Positions 1 through 8,991 of a stretch of DNA of 64,000 nt are shown one piece after another. The stretch spans positions 372,001 through 436,000 of the forward strand of contig NZ_JARP01000003.1 in the NCBI RefSeq assembly GCF_000708595.2, in the 5' to 3' direction. How positions within the stretch are numbered: position 1 is the first letter of the stretch; each line of letters opens with the position of its first letter. The DNA comes from Flavobacterium sp. KJJ. GTDB lineage: Bacteria > Bacteroidota > Bacteroidia > Flavobacteriales > Flavobacteriaceae. Made by a program: the position numbers and the translations under genes. The notes under the pieces were generated by a model, which worked only from the letters and a program-made list of their open reading frames with translations, made no database searches and was not told where the DNA came from.

Positions 1-352
1 GGGCTTCTTCAGGATTGTCATAGGTTCCTAATTCTGATTGCGCTACAGGCTGAGCTGCAGGTTTTTCGCTAGCAAAGAAATAAGTTCCAATTCCGAGTAA
101 AACAACTATCGAAGCTGCAATCGATAACCACGCTACATTTCGTTTCTTGTCCCGAGACTTTGGGAGTGGGATTTCCTGCATCGATTTTTGTTGTTTTACT
201 TGAGAGAAATAACCAAACATTGGTTTGTATTGCTCTAAATGCTGCGCAACATTTGATGAAGAAAAGTATTCTTTTAATTGGTTTTCTTCTGCAATAGTAG
301 TTTCTCCCTGAAAGTATTTTTCTAATATATTTTCTATTTTATCTAATTCCAT
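1..352 (-). CDS. Sigma-locus membrane protein, N-terminal part (cut by window edge)
   Basis: Partial gene: the ATG is at 350-352 and the reading frame runs open off the left edge, giving 117 residues. Residues 1-70 are a soluble, charged region; residues about 73-94 form one hydrophobic membrane segment; the rest would be periplasmic. It overlaps the end of the ECF sigma gene by 14 nt, so the two are co-transcribed and probably translationally coupled. By position and topology it is likely the membrane partner or anti-sigma-like protein of that sigma factor, but I see no recognisable anti-sigma zinc motif. The call of a real gene is firm; the function is inference. Confidence 0.75.
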   Translation of the reverse strand, partial: MELDKIENILEKYFQGETTIAEENQLKEYFSSSNVAQHLEQYKPMFGYFSQVKQQKSMQEIPLPKSRDKKRNVAWLSIAASIVVLLGIGTYFFASEKPAAQPVAQSELGTYDNPEEA

Positions 353-848
353 AACTGTGTGTATTAACCATTGATTCTCTTATTTTTTTTCTCGCTCTCG
401 AAAGTGCTACCCGAATAGCAGTTTCATTCATGTTGACAATTTTCGCAATTTCATCAAATTCATATTGCTCAACATCGCGAAGCTGAATTAATATTTGAAG
501 CTGTTCGGGCAACTGACTTATAATTTTTTCTACCCAATCAAGACTATCAGCATCTTCTAATTTTTTATCTAATTGCGGTTCGCGGTCGGTATAATTATTA
601 TGAACTATTTTTAGATTTCCGGCTCTTTTCGATTTTAACTGATCCAGACAATAATTTTTGGTCATTGTCATTGCTACTGCTTCAATATTATTATAAGCGT
701 CTAAATTGTCTTTTTTGTTCCATAATTTTACCATTACTTCCTGAGTGGCATCTTCTGCTTCCTCAGTACTTGTGAGTAATCGTTTTGCAAGACGAAAAAC
801 TTTGTCTTTAAAAGGATTAATCAATTCTATAAACACAACTTGATTCAT
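339..848 (-). CDS. ECF-type RNA polymerase sigma-70 factor
   Basis: 169-residue sigma factor of the usual ECF length. Residues about 9-45 match region 2 (core binding and -10 recognition, with the EEAEDATQEVMVKLW segment) and residues about 108-158 match region 4, the helix-turn-helix ending in ALSRARKKIRE. It has no region 3 and no extra C-terminal domain. The downstream gene overlaps it by 14 nt and encodes a membrane protein, the usual arrangement for a sigma factor held by an envelope-anchored partner. Its target promoters cannot be told from the sequence. Confidence 0.93.
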   Translation of the reverse strand: MNQVVFIELINPFKDKVFRLAKRLLTSTEEAEDATQEVMVKLWNKKDNLDAYNNIEAVAMTMTKNYCLDQLKSKRAGNLKIVHNNYTDREPQLDKKLEDADSLDWVEKIISQLPEQLQILIQLRDVEQYEFDEIAKIVNMNETAIRVALSRARKKIRESMVNTHSYGIR

Positions 849-1102
849 AATTGGTTATTTGTTGGTTTTTGGTTGGTTATAAGTTTTTCCTAATTATTAT
901 GATCAATGTTTTTAAGAACATTTTACGGTTCTTTTTATTTTTAAATCAAAATGTATAAGTGAGCTTATATAATCAAGACGAGGCACTATTATTTTTGTTA
1001 CAAGCAATTTAAAAGTTTTTTTAGAAAAATTTCTATAAACTTACAGCAGTTAAAACTAAAGGTGTTATTTTTACGTTAATACTTATACTGAAACCTACAT
1101 AT

Positions 1103-2575
1103 ATGAAAACAATATTAAAGAGTTTATTACTAATTTTCCTGCTGGCTTTTTCTTTGCAGTCATGTGAAGATCAGGATGATGTTGAATCTCCATCAGATTT
1201 GCAGGTAAATGATTTTATCTGGAAAGGATTAAATCAGTTTTATTTATGGCAGCCGGATGTTGCTAATTTAGCTGATAACCGTTTTGCAACACAAGATGCA
1301 CTTAATTCTTTTCTAAGAGGATATTCTAAACCAGAAGATTTATTTCAGGATTTATTAAATAAACCGATCAGTAAATTTCCTAAAGGACAAGCTGTTGATC
1401 GTTTTAGCTGGATTGTTGACGATTATACGGTTTTAGAACAAGAACTTCAAGGTACAAGCAAAAATGACGGAGTTGACTTTAGATTGAGTTATAAGCCAGG
1501 AAGTACAACAGATCTGGTTGGTTTTGTACGTTATATTATTCCGAATTCTGATGCATCAACAAAAGATATCAAGCGCGGAGATTTATTTACAGGAGTAAAC
1601 GGTACACAGCTTACAGTTTCTAACTATCAATCACTTTTAAATGCCGATAGTTATACCTTAAATATGGCTACTTATAACGGAAGTACTGTTGCCACAAATG
1701 GCAAAACAGTTGCTTTAGTGAAAACAACTTTAGATGAAAATCCAATTCTAATTAATAAAGTGATAGTTTCTGGAGGTCATAAAATTGGTTATTTAATGTA
1801 TAACGGATTTTATCCAAATTATGATGCACAATTAAATAGCGCTTTTGGAGCATTAAAAGCAGAAGGAATTACTGATTTTGTTTTGGATTTAAGATATAAT
1901 GGCGGAGGTTCTATACAAACATCAGCGCGATTGGCCAGTATGATTACAGGTCAATTTACAGATAAGATTTTTGCAAAAGAAAAATGGAATCCAAAAGTAA
2001 ATGAATATTATGAAAGTGAAGATCCAGAATCATTAAAAGTTAAATTTGTAGACAAAATTGATGGCGCTGCAATCAATAGTTTAAATTTAACTAAAATATA
2101 TATTCTTACTACAGACGGAACTGCATCTGCAAGTGAATTGGTTATCAACGGACTTGCTCCTTATATTAGCGTAGTTCAAATAGGAGAGACGACAGTTGGA
2201 AAAAATGTAGGTTCAGTTACTTTATATGATTCTCCGTCTTTTGGAAAAACAAATAGAAATCCGAATCATAAATATGCGATGCAACCATTAGTTTTAAAAA
2301 TTGTTAATGCATCAGATTTTGGTGAATATACTGATGGATTAAAGCCAACTTATGAGCAATTGGAGTATATTACAAATATGGGTGTTTTAGGTGATGCTTC
2401 AGAACCGCTATTGAATCTTGCGATTTCAAAAATTACAGGAGCAACAGCCAAAAAAATACAACAAGACAGAAAAGAAGCTTTGACAACTTTTACAAATGCT
2501 AAAGCGATCAACGGAATAAGAAATCAAATGTATCTTGAAAAAGCGCCGGAAGGACTTTTAAAGGCATTAAAATAA
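1103..2575 (+). CDS. S41 family peptidase, lipoprotein
   Basis: 490 residues. A lipoprotein signal peptide ends in LQSC (Cys21), so the mature protein is lipid-anchored in the envelope. After an N-terminal helical region (about 35-110) comes a PDZ-like segment (about 115-205), then the C-terminal processing peptidase core (about 220-440) with the TDGTASASE motif holding the nucleophile serine (Ser342 or Ser344) and the upstream DLRYNGGGS motif. These are hallmarks of CtpA/Tsp-like proteases, which trim or degrade envelope proteins from the C-terminus. It is a single-gene unit closed by a strong terminator. The substrate is unknown. Confidence 0.9.
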   Translation: MKTILKSLLLIFLLAFSLQSCEDQDDVESPSDLQVNDFIWKGLNQFYLWQPDVANLADNRFATQDALNSFLRGYSKPEDLFQDLLNKPISKFPKGQAVDRFSWIVDDYTVLEQELQGTSKNDGVDFRLSYKPGSTTDLVGFVRYIIPNSDASTKDIKRGDLFTGVNGTQLTVSNYQSLLNADSYTLNMATYNGSTVATNGKTVALVKTTLDENPILINKVIVSGGHKIGYLMYNGFYPNYDAQLNSAFGALKAEGITDFVLDLRYNGGGSIQTSARLASMITGQFTDKIFAKEKWNPKVNEYYESEDPESLKVKFVDKIDGAAINSLNLTKIYILTTDGTASASELVINGLAPYISVVQIGETTVGKNVGSVTLYDSPSFGKTNRNPNHKYAMQPLVLKIVNASDFGEYTDGLKPTYEQLEYITNMGVLGDASEPLLNLAISKITGATAKKIQQDRKEALTTFTNAKAINGIRNQMYLEKAPEGLLKALK

Positions 2576-2590
2576 TAACGATAAAAAATA

Positions 2591-2622
2591 AAAAAGGCTT
2601 TCAGAAATGAAAGCCTTTTTTT
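2591..2622. terminator. Bidirectional intrinsic terminator
   Basis: Stem GGCTTTC/GAAAGCC (2596-2602 and 2609-2615) flanked by A and T runs on both sides. It lies between the convergent S41 peptidase and btuG-like genes, so it can stop transcription from both strands. Confidence 0.85.
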
Positions 2623-2658
2623 AAATTCCAAAAACTAATTTAAAAATGGGTAATAATA

Positions 2659-3705
2659 TTAATTGAAATAAAAACCGTTTGGACCCACGCCAACAGTTAA
2701 TTCTTTTTGTAATGTTCCGCTTAAGTTATAGATATACGCTTTGCTGTTTGAACCAAAATCACCTCCGTCAGCAATAAAAATTTTATCTTTGTTTACTGCA
2801 AAACCATAAATAGATCCATCTGCAGAAAGGGCAGCAGTTAAAATAGGTGTTGTTGAGGCAGCAGTTGCAGTAGTGCTGATTGCATAAACTGATTTATCAA
2901 CTGTGTAATATGCCTTGTCATTATAAATATCTAAATATCCAGCTCCGTCTAAAGCTTCTGGAAAAGTAATTTTAGTAATCGATTTATCTGAAAGTTTCAC
3001 TTTTACAATTTCACTTCTCTCTCCATAAGTCGATCTTAAAATATATAAAAGACCATCTTTCACTTCCATAGTGTTAGCTCCATAACCAAGAGTTACTGGT
3101 GCTTCTAGTGCTTTTGTTGCCGGATTTACTATTAATAATTTATCGTTGTTATATTGCTCCGTAATATATAATTTGCCATTTTCCAAAAGGATTCTGTCGC
3201 CAGTCGCATTCAATGCAATTTTAGATTCTACTGTATTTGTAGCCAAGTCAATAACTGCAATATAATCATCAGTATTTCCAGTTGCTGGGTTGATATAATA
3301 ATAGGTATTTGCATTTGTTACATATGCTTTTCCGTCTTTTACAACTCCGTATCTTGGGTTTGCTAATCCAGTTTCTACTTTTGCAATTAATTTAAAAGTA
3401 TATCTGTCTACAACGTTGATTACATTTGATCCTCCAGCAATGATATATGCTTTATCTCCATCAAAAAAGATGTTTTGAAGATATACACCAGCAAAATCAC
3501 CAGCGTTTGCAGTTTTATAAATATCTGCTGTGAAATTTGCTAGATCATCACTTGCAAAAGAAACTGACCCGCCATCAGAATTCCCTTCGTTTAAAATGAA
3601 AAATCCATTATCATAAACTCCTTTAGGATCATTATCATCGTCATTAGAACAAGAAACAAAAAGCGATACGCTTAGTGCTAATAAAAATAATCTAGTTAAC
3701 TTCAT
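2659..3705 (-). CDS. BtuG-like surface beta-propeller lipoprotein (YncE/DUF5074 type)
   Basis: 348 residues with a lipoprotein signal peptide (SCSNDDD, Cys19; the acidic residues after the Cys resemble a Bacteroidetes surface export signal). The rest is built of repeated strand-rich units such as AYIIAGGSNVINVVD, KAYVTNANTYYYIN and KLYITEQYNNDKLLIVN, typical of a YncE-like seven-bladed propeller. It starts 4 nt after the stop of the TonB receptor, under the same cobalamin riboswitch. In Bacteroides, BtuG is a propeller lipoprotein that caps BtuB and binds corrinoid very tightly; same order, same fold and same control support the same role here. Direct ligand evidence is lacking, hence no symbol. 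Confidence 0.78.
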   Translation of the reverse strand: MKLTRLFLLALSVSLFVSCSNDDDNDPKGVYDNGFFILNEGNSDGGSVSFASDDLANFTADIYKTANAGDFAGVYLQNIFFDGDKAYIIAGGSNVINVVDRYTFKLIAKVETGLANPRYGVVKDGKAYVTNANTYYYINPATGNTDDYIAVIDLATNTVESKIALNATGDRILLENGKLYITEQYNNDKLLIVNPATKALEAPVTLGYGANTMEVKDGLLYILRSTYGERSEIVKVKLSDKSITKITFPEALDGAGYLDIYNDKAYYTVDKSVYAISTTATAASTTPILTAALSADGSIYGFAVNKDKIFIADGGDFGSNSKAYIYNLSGTLQKELTVGVGPNGFYFN

Positions 3706-3709
3706 TATA

Positions 3710-5563
3710 TTAAAATTTAAGGTTTAAGTACATATTAAAATTTCTTCCAGGCATTGGTCTGTTTTCTAGGCTTTCATAATTTTCGTTCCAAAGATTTAAA
3801 ACCTGAAAGCCTAATTTGAAAGAGCTTAAAAATTTAAAATCATAATCGATTCCGATGTTTGAGACCGTATAAGCGTTTACAATTTTGTTTGGGTCGTTAT
3901 CTGATTGTGTATAAACAAAACCATTATATAAAAATTGATAATAAGCCGAAATTCTATTTCTAGAATACGAAATGGCAGCGGTCGCTTTATGAAACGGAAC
4001 AAAGAAAAGCTGTTTTCCTGTTTCAATATCTTTAGAAACCGTGTAGGCGTAAGTTGCATTAGCTGCAAAATAATTTTTGCCGTATTGTTTTTTCCAGCTT
4101 AATAAAGTTTCAGTTCCGTAAGTATTGACCTTATCTGTATTTTGAGGAGTCCAGATTCCGTTACTTCCAGGAACCCATCTTAATAAATCATTAATTTTGA
4201 TGTAGTAAAAAGTCTGAGTAAAAGAGATATTGCTAAAAGTAAAAACGTTTCCAATTTCTGCCTGATATGAACTTTCAGGTTTTAAATCCGGATTACCGCC
4301 TTCTTCCCAATACAAATCATTGAAGGTTGGAATTCTGAAATTTCGAGACAAATTCAATTTTAAATTGTATAATTTCCCGAATTGATAAGAAGATCCCAAA
4401 GAAAATAAAACTGGTGATTTATAATTGTCTGTGAATTCTTTTCTAACACCAAATTCATTTTTCCAATCGGCAGAAAAATCTTGTTTTACTAGTAAGGCTG
4501 CAGAACTGATTTCTCTGGTATTATTTCCAAAACCGCTTCCATAGCCTTTTGTTTTGTTGTAATCTACAATTCCGTTTATTTGAGTCGATTTAAAAAGCGT
4601 ATATCCTAAATCTGCTTTTGTAATAAGACTTTCAGTTTTTCCGTAAGTATATTGATTGGTCGAATTATCCGCGTAATATTGGTAATTTTCGAAGATATAA
4701 GCGGTTTTGAAATTAGCAGTAAGTTTGCCGAAATTTCCATCATATTCTAATAGGTTTCTATTAAAACCGTTGATGTATTTGCTTTTGGTTTCTGTTTCCG
4801 TAATTAAAGACGTATTACGGTCTGTGTTTGATGTTTGGCTGTATAATTTCACACTGTTTTTTGCATCAAATTTATAACCCACATTCGCACTCATCGTAAT
4901 AACATCGTATTGACCGTTTTGGTTCCAGCGCTGTTCGCCTTTCCAAGTATATCGGTTTAAGTATTTATAATCGTTGGTCGAACTGTTTTTTGAAAAACCA
5001 ATTTGTGCGCTCCATTTTTCATTCGAAATATTGGTCTTGTAATTAATTCCGATTGTGTTGAAACTTCCGTAATCCAGTTTTAAATTATTCTCGAAACGAT
5101 TATAAAACGCCAAATCGTTATTTAAATGAACAGTTCCTCCAATTGCACCGCTTCCATAAATTATACCTCCTCCGCCGGCTTTTACACTTACAGAATTATA
5201 GTCAGTACTTGAAATAGTATTAAAATCAGTACTTCCGTTCATTTGAGAATTAATGTTGATTCCGTTCCAGATTACGGCAGTCTGTGAAGAAGTTGTTCCC
5301 CTAAAAGCAACCGTAGAAAGCATGCCTCGGCCGTATTCTTTAAAATAAATAGTAGAATTGAAGTTTAGCAAATCAGTTAATAAAGCCTCGTTTTTATTGA
5401 TTATCGAATCATTGAGTTTTAAAACCGATTGTGAATTGGAGTATTTTTTTAGATTTTTATCAGAAACGACAACTTCTTTAAGACTGGTAATAGAGTCCTT
5501 CTGCGCCCATATAATCTGGCACAATAACAGCAAACAAAAAGCAAAACGTTTTTTTAAAGTCAT
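3710..5563 (-). CDS. btuB: TonB-dependent corrinoid receptor (BtuB-like)
   Basis: 617 residues: signal peptide MTLKKRFAFCLLLLCQIIWAQ, plug domain (about 25-150, with VAFRGTTSSQTAVIWNGI and GSGAIGGTVHLNN motifs), then a 22-strand-type barrel ending in aromatic-terminated strand MYLNLKF. It lacks the N-terminal carboxypeptidase-like domain of SusC proteins, so it is a classical compact siderophore/B12-type receptor. The cobalamin riboswitch in its leader and the downstream BtuG-like gene identify the substrate as corrinoid. It works in the outer membrane with TonB-ExbBD. The start is the ATG 41 nt after the riboswitch core. Confidence 0.9.
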   Translation of the reverse strand: MTLKKRFAFCLLLLCQIIWAQKDSITSLKEVVVSDKNLKKYSNSQSVLKLNDSIINKNEALLTDLLNFNSTIYFKEYGRGMLSTVAFRGTTSSQTAVIWNGININSQMNGSTDFNTISSTDYNSVSVKAGGGGIIYGSGAIGGTVHLNNDLAFYNRFENNLKLDYGSFNTIGINYKTNISNEKWSAQIGFSKNSSTNDYKYLNRYTWKGEQRWNQNGQYDVITMSANVGYKFDAKNSVKLYSQTSNTDRNTSLITETETKSKYINGFNRNLLEYDGNFGKLTANFKTAYIFENYQYYADNSTNQYTYGKTESLITKADLGYTLFKSTQINGIVDYNKTKGYGSGFGNNTREISSAALLVKQDFSADWKNEFGVRKEFTDNYKSPVLFSLGSSYQFGKLYNLKLNLSRNFRIPTFNDLYWEEGGNPDLKPESSYQAEIGNVFTFSNISFTQTFYYIKINDLLRWVPGSNGIWTPQNTDKVNTYGTETLLSWKKQYGKNYFAANATYAYTVSKDIETGKQLFFVPFHKATAAISYSRNRISAYYQFLYNGFVYTQSDNDPNKIVNAYTVSNIGIDYDFKFLSSFKLGFQVLNLWNENYESLENRPMPGRNFNMYLNLKF

Positions 5564-5603
5564 AATTTCTACACTCTTTTTCCCGAGAGTTCGATATTTG
5601 TTA

Positions 5604-5755
5604 TAAAGGCAGGTCTCCTGGCTCGCGTTTTGTTGTTTACCTTCCCATTCGCCGGAGCGGACAGTGGTTTGTAGCTAACAACAAACATTCTTTTCAGAAC
5701 TAAGCTTACAGTTGCGGGTACAGCTCAAGATTTTACTTGATTCCCTTTTAATGTA
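5604..5755 (-). promoter_or_regulatory. Cobalamin (B12) riboswitch
   Basis: On the minus strand the segment carries the conserved B12 box AGCCAGGAGACCTGCCT (5607-5623), the CCACTG element of the core near 5662-5672 and the 5' part GGGAA...GAGCTGTACCCGCAACTGTAAG (5708-5746). These are the invariant parts of the cobalamin aptamer. It sits between a promoter and btuB, so bound adenosylcobalamin should switch off btuB and btuG. The 41 nt between the B12 box and the ATG hold no obvious T-run terminator, so control is probably at translation start. No second B12 box is visible in front of the cob or btuFCD genes. Confidence 0.93.
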
Positions 5756-5787
5756 TTTTAAAATAAAAACACAACCTTAATTGGCTG

Positions 5788-5820
5788 CAAAGATAAAGTT
5801 AAAATTACCAAATTTTCAAA
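5788..5820 (-). promoter_or_regulatory. Predicted Bacteroidetes promoter of btuB
   Basis: Minus strand TATCTTTG (5788-5795) matches the -7 consensus TAnnTTTG, and TTTG (5817-5820) lies 21 nt further upstream as the -33 element. Transcription would begin near 5780, about 25 nt before the riboswitch. Confidence 0.6.
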
Positions 5821-5861
5821 TTTGTTTTATTTTTTCAATCAAATTCTAAACAAAATAGCTG

Positions 5862-6398
5862 TTAGATCTCTATTTTTATGACCTGACCAAAATCTACTTT
5901 ATTTTTAAAAGCGTCTTTTAATGGCAATAAACTTTGATGGCATAAGATACTTCTGACAACGCCGGCATGCGCAACAATAATAATTGGCTTTGTTTCTTCT
6001 TTTGAAATTTGTTTGGATAGAAAATCTCCACTTCTTTGATGTAAGTCTACGAATGATTCTCCATTAGAAACTTGAATATTGACAAAATCTTCCATCCACG
6101 GATTTAGCTGCTCGGGCGGAATATCGTTCCAGTTTTTCATTTCCCAATCTCCAAAATTCATTTCCATTAAGCGTTTATCTTCCTGATAAGAAATGATTTT
6201 TATTTTGTTTTGAATATGTTTCGCTAAAATTGTACATCGTTTTAATGGACTTGTAAAAAGAATAGCTTCTGAAGGTAATTGCGAAATAATATTTTGAAAA
6301 ACTGATTCAAATGGTTCGGCCAGATTTACATCTGATTGTCCGTAGCAAATTCCCTTTTCGCAAATCGTTTCGGTGTGCCGAACTAAATAAATTTCCAT
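5862..6398 (-). CDS. cobC: Alpha-ribazole phosphatase (histidine phosphatase family)
   Basis: 178 residues of the phosphoglycerate-mutase-like fold. The catalytic LVRHTE motif has its histidine at position 8 (His-phosphorylated intermediate), with the second conserved AHAGVVRS segment near residues 143-150. CobC removes the phosphate from alpha-ribazole-5'-phosphate or adenosylcobalamin-5'-phosphate in the last steps of B12 assembly. Taken alone it could be any small histidine phosphatase, but its start overlaps the end of cobS by 16 nt inside the cob gene run, which supports this assignment. It is the last gene of that run. Confidence 0.88.
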   Translation of the reverse strand: MEIYLVRHTETICEKGICYGQSDVNLAEPFESVFQNIISQLPSEAILFTSPLKRCTILAKHIQNKIKIISYQEDKRLMEMNFGDWEMKNWNDIPPEQLNPWMEDFVNIQVSNGESFVDLHQRSGDFLSKQISKEETKPIIIVAHAGVVRSILCHQSLLPLKDAFKNKVDFGQVIKIEI

Positions 6399-7180
6399 AT
6401 AAAAAGAAAGCTTAAATAATAAATAACTTCGCAGACTTGCTGGGTAGCGCCTAAACAGTCTCCGGTATAGCCATCAATCCATTTCTGGAAATAACGTGCC
6501 AAAAAATAACGGGTTACAAAAACCGGAATTAAGAGAAACAAGAATTTGTATTGAAAATAAGAAAGAGCTAAGACAGGCAATAATCCAAAGAAAAAAGCAC
6601 CCAAAACTTCTTTCCAACTATGCTTTTTAGCAATTGGTTTACTTTTGCTAGTCGCATCATCACGAGAATATTCATGTGTAAAAACAATAGAAATGGCTGC
6701 CAGACGGCTCAAAGCATGGGCTGAAATAAATAAAAGAAATATCTTAACAAGTCCGCTATAGCTTTCGATTTGAAAAATAGAAATCGATTCTGAAAGCAAT
6801 TTGAATTTTAATAAAAACAGCAAAACTAATCCAATTGCTCCGTACGCACCAATTGCGCTGTCTTTCATAATTATTAATATTTTTTCTTTGGTCCAGCCTC
6901 CGCCAAAACCATCGCAGACATCGGCAAAACCATCTTCATGAAAAGCACCGGTTGTTAGGATAGAAGCAATTATAGCTAAAATAACAGCAATTTCAACAGA
7001 TAAAAATTGAGCAAAAATGTAAAAAGCCAAAAAAGAAATACTCCCCACAATCCAGCCAATTAAAGGGAAATAACGTGTCGCTTTATTTAAATAATCAGGA
7101 TTGTGATCGATGTTTTTTGGACATGGAATTCGAGTGTAAAACATTAGGCAAGTGAAGAAAATATGTAGTTCTTTTTTCAT
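6383..7180 (-). CDS. cobS: Adenosylcobinamide-GDP ribazoletransferase
   Basis: 265 residues, a polytopic inner-membrane protein with the family signature GAFHEDGFADVCDGFGGG at about residues 78-95 and a C-terminal GYTGDCLGA motif. CobS joins alpha-ribazole(-phosphate) to adenosylcobinamide-GDP, completing the nucleotide loop of cobalamin. It uses the products of CobU and CobT encoded just upstream. Length and motifs are normal for the family. A degenerate palindromic repeat element separates it from the bluB-cobT gene. Confidence 0.95.
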   Translation of the reverse strand: MKKELHIFFTCLMFYTRIPCPKNIDHNPDYLNKATRYFPLIGWIVGSISFLAFYIFAQFLSVEIAVILAIIASILTTGAFHEDGFADVCDGFGGGWTKEKILIIMKDSAIGAYGAIGLVLLFLLKFKLLSESISIFQIESYSGLVKIFLLFISAHALSRLAAISIVFTHEYSRDDATSKSKPIAKKHSWKEVLGAFFFGLLPVLALSYFQYKFLFLLIPVFVTRYFLARYFQKWIDGYTGDCLGATQQVCEVIYYLSFLFIWKFI

Positions 7181-7204
7181 TAATAATTATTTTTTTATTT
7201 AGTA

Positions 7205-7291
7205 TATCATTTCGGCAAAGGAGAAATTGCACTCGTAATTCGATAAAGATTAATGGAGTTTTCTATGTGATTTTTCTTCATCGAAATAACA
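7205..7291. repeat. Degenerate palindromic repeat element, copy 1
   Basis: Imperfect inverted repeat: left arm from 7205 (ATCATTTCGGCAAAGGAGAA) pairs with right arm ending near 7291 (TTTTTCTTCATCGAAATAAC). Its centre, CACTCGTAATTCGATAAAG (7230-7248 region), is nearly the same as the centre of the element at 30695-30796. It lies in the gap between cobS and the bluB-cobT gene. Confidence 0.75.
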
Positions 7292-7300
7292 AATAGGGCA

Positions 7301-8977
7301 TTACTTCCTGTTAACCCCAGCGCTTTCAAAACTCGCCATTTCATTCAAAAAGAGTTCTGCCGATTTTAAAATCGGAAAAGCAATTGCGCAACCAGTTCCT
7401 TCGCCCAAACGCAAATCGAGATTCAAAATTGGTTTTGCATTTAAATAATCTAATAATTTTTGATGTGCCTTTTCAGCAGAACAATGGCAAAAAACAGCAT
7501 TTTTTATGATATCGGGATTAATTTTTGACGCAATTAAAAAAGCCACTGAACAAATAAAACCATCAATTAAAATAAGCATTTTATGATCGAAAGCTGTCAG
7601 CATACCGCTGGCCATTTGTATGATTTCGAAACCGCCAAAATAGGCGACCAGTTGTTTTAATTCGGCTTGACCGGAATAATTTTCAATTGCTTTTTTCAGA
7701 AGATTTTGCTTTTGAATTAATTTTTCATCTGCAACTCCTGCTCCTTTTCCGATACATTCTTCTATAGGAAAACCTGTCAGCAAACTCATCAATACAGAGG
7801 CTGTTGAAGTGTTTCCGATTCCCATTTCTCCAAAACCAATACAATTTGAGCCTTTTTCAGCAATAGATGAAACAATCGATTTTCCTTTTTCAAAAGACAA
7901 TTGCAATTCGGTTTCAGTCATTGCGGGTGCATGCAAAAACGATTGTGTTCCTTTGGCAATTTTAGCATGAATCAATTTTGTATTTGTTGGAAAATCATAA
8001 TTCACACCCGAATCTACAATAGATAAATTAATGTTATTTTGATTGCAAAAAACATTTATTGCCGCGCCGCCTTCGAGGAAATTCCCAACCATTTGTCGCG
8101 TTACATCTTGCGGATATGCACTTACACCGTGATTTGCAATTCCGTGATCTGCTGCGAAAACTATAATATTAGGATTTGTTATTTTTGGATTTAAAGTTTC
8201 AAAAACAGTTGCCATTTGAAAAGCCAAAGTTTCTAAAGTTCCTAAAGCGCCAATAGGTTTTGTTTTAGAATCTATTTTTTCTTGTAAAAGGGCATTAAAT
8301 TCAGACTGACTTTCGTGTTTTCTTGATTGGTTTTGTACAAATTCAGAAACAGTAGATTCGGTTATATTTTGAATTTCTGTGCAAACAGGAGCTTCAGATT
8401 TTTGTTTCCAATGCAGTTGTTGGAGCATAGGCTGATTGCCGTAATTTGTTGCTGGTTTTCCTATACAGAAATAACCCAAAGGTTCCATGTTTTCAGGTAA
8501 ATCGAGGATTTTTTTAAATTGATGATAATTCAAAATCGAAACCCAGCCCATTCCGTAACCTTGCTCTGTCAGCGAAAGCCAAATATTTTGCGCAGCACAG
8601 ACTGAACTAAATTTTACTGCTTCGTTGCTTCCCACAGTTCCAATGGTAAATTGATTAAGAACCGATCGATCGTATGCAATAATAAGTCCGATGGGTGCTT
8701 CTTCAATCGCTTCTAATTTCAAAGATTTATAATGCTCTTTCTGTTCCGGATTATCGGTAAGTTCCTCGGCTTTTTTGTTATAATCAATAAATAGATTTTT
8801 AACTGCGGTTTTAACTTCTTTAGATTTAATGATATAATATCTCGTCGCATCTGTAAGTCCAACAGATGGTGCCCAATGTCCCGCTTGCAAAGCTTTTTCG
8901 ATTACTTTGTCAGGAACTTCATCGGCAGTAAAATGTCTAGTGTCGCGGCGCGATTTTAATATATCCTCTAAATTCAT
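7301..8977 (-). CDS. BluB-CobT fusion: 5,6-dimethylbenzimidazole synthase / DMB phosphoribosyltransferase
   Basis: 558 residues combining two enzymes. Residues 1-205 are BluB, a flavin-destroying nitroreductase-fold enzyme: SRRDTRHF with Asp12 (matches the catalytic Asp of BluB) and GMGWVSIL with Ser147. BluB cleaves FMNH2 with oxygen to make dimethylbenzimidazole (DMB). Residues about 225-558 are CobT: KPIGALGTLE (240-249), FAADHGI (274-280) and LRLGEGTG with the catalytic Glu526. CobT attaches DMB to a ribose phosphate. A short linker (about 205-225, rich in Glu/Ser/Gln) joins them. Fusion suggests direct hand-over of DMB. It lies between cobU and cobS. There is no frameshift; both halves look intact. 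Confidence 0.95.
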   Translation of the reverse strand: MNLEDILKSRRDTRHFTADEVPDKVIEKALQAGHWAPSVGLTDATRYYIIKSKEVKTAVKNLFIDYNKKAEELTDNPEQKEHYKSLKLEAIEEAPIGLIIAYDRSVLNQFTIGTVGSNEAVKFSSVCAAQNIWLSLTEQGYGMGWVSILNYHQFKKILDLPENMEPLGYFCIGKPATNYGNQPMLQQLHWKQKSEAPVCTEIQNITESTVSEFVQNQSRKHESQSEFNALLQEKIDSKTKPIGALGTLETLAFQMATVFETLNPKITNPNIIVFAADHGIANHGVSAYPQDVTRQMVGNFLEGGAAINVFCNQNNINLSIVDSGVNYDFPTNTKLIHAKIAKGTQSFLHAPAMTETELQLSFEKGKSIVSSIAEKGSNCIGFGEMGIGNTSTASVLMSLLTGFPIEECIGKGAGVADEKLIQKQNLLKKAIENYSGQAELKQLVAYFGGFEIIQMASGMLTAFDHKMLILIDGFICSVAFLIASKINPDIIKNAVFCHCSAEKAHQKLLDYLNAKPILNLDLRLGEGTGCAIAFPILKSAELFLNEMASFESAGVNRK

Positions 8978-8991
8978 TTAAATTCCTATTA

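Noticed and set aside
5358..5606. 82-codon plus-strand ORF running into the riboswitch
   Set aside because: Antisense to the btuB signal peptide and plug and ends in riboswitch sequence; no independent support.
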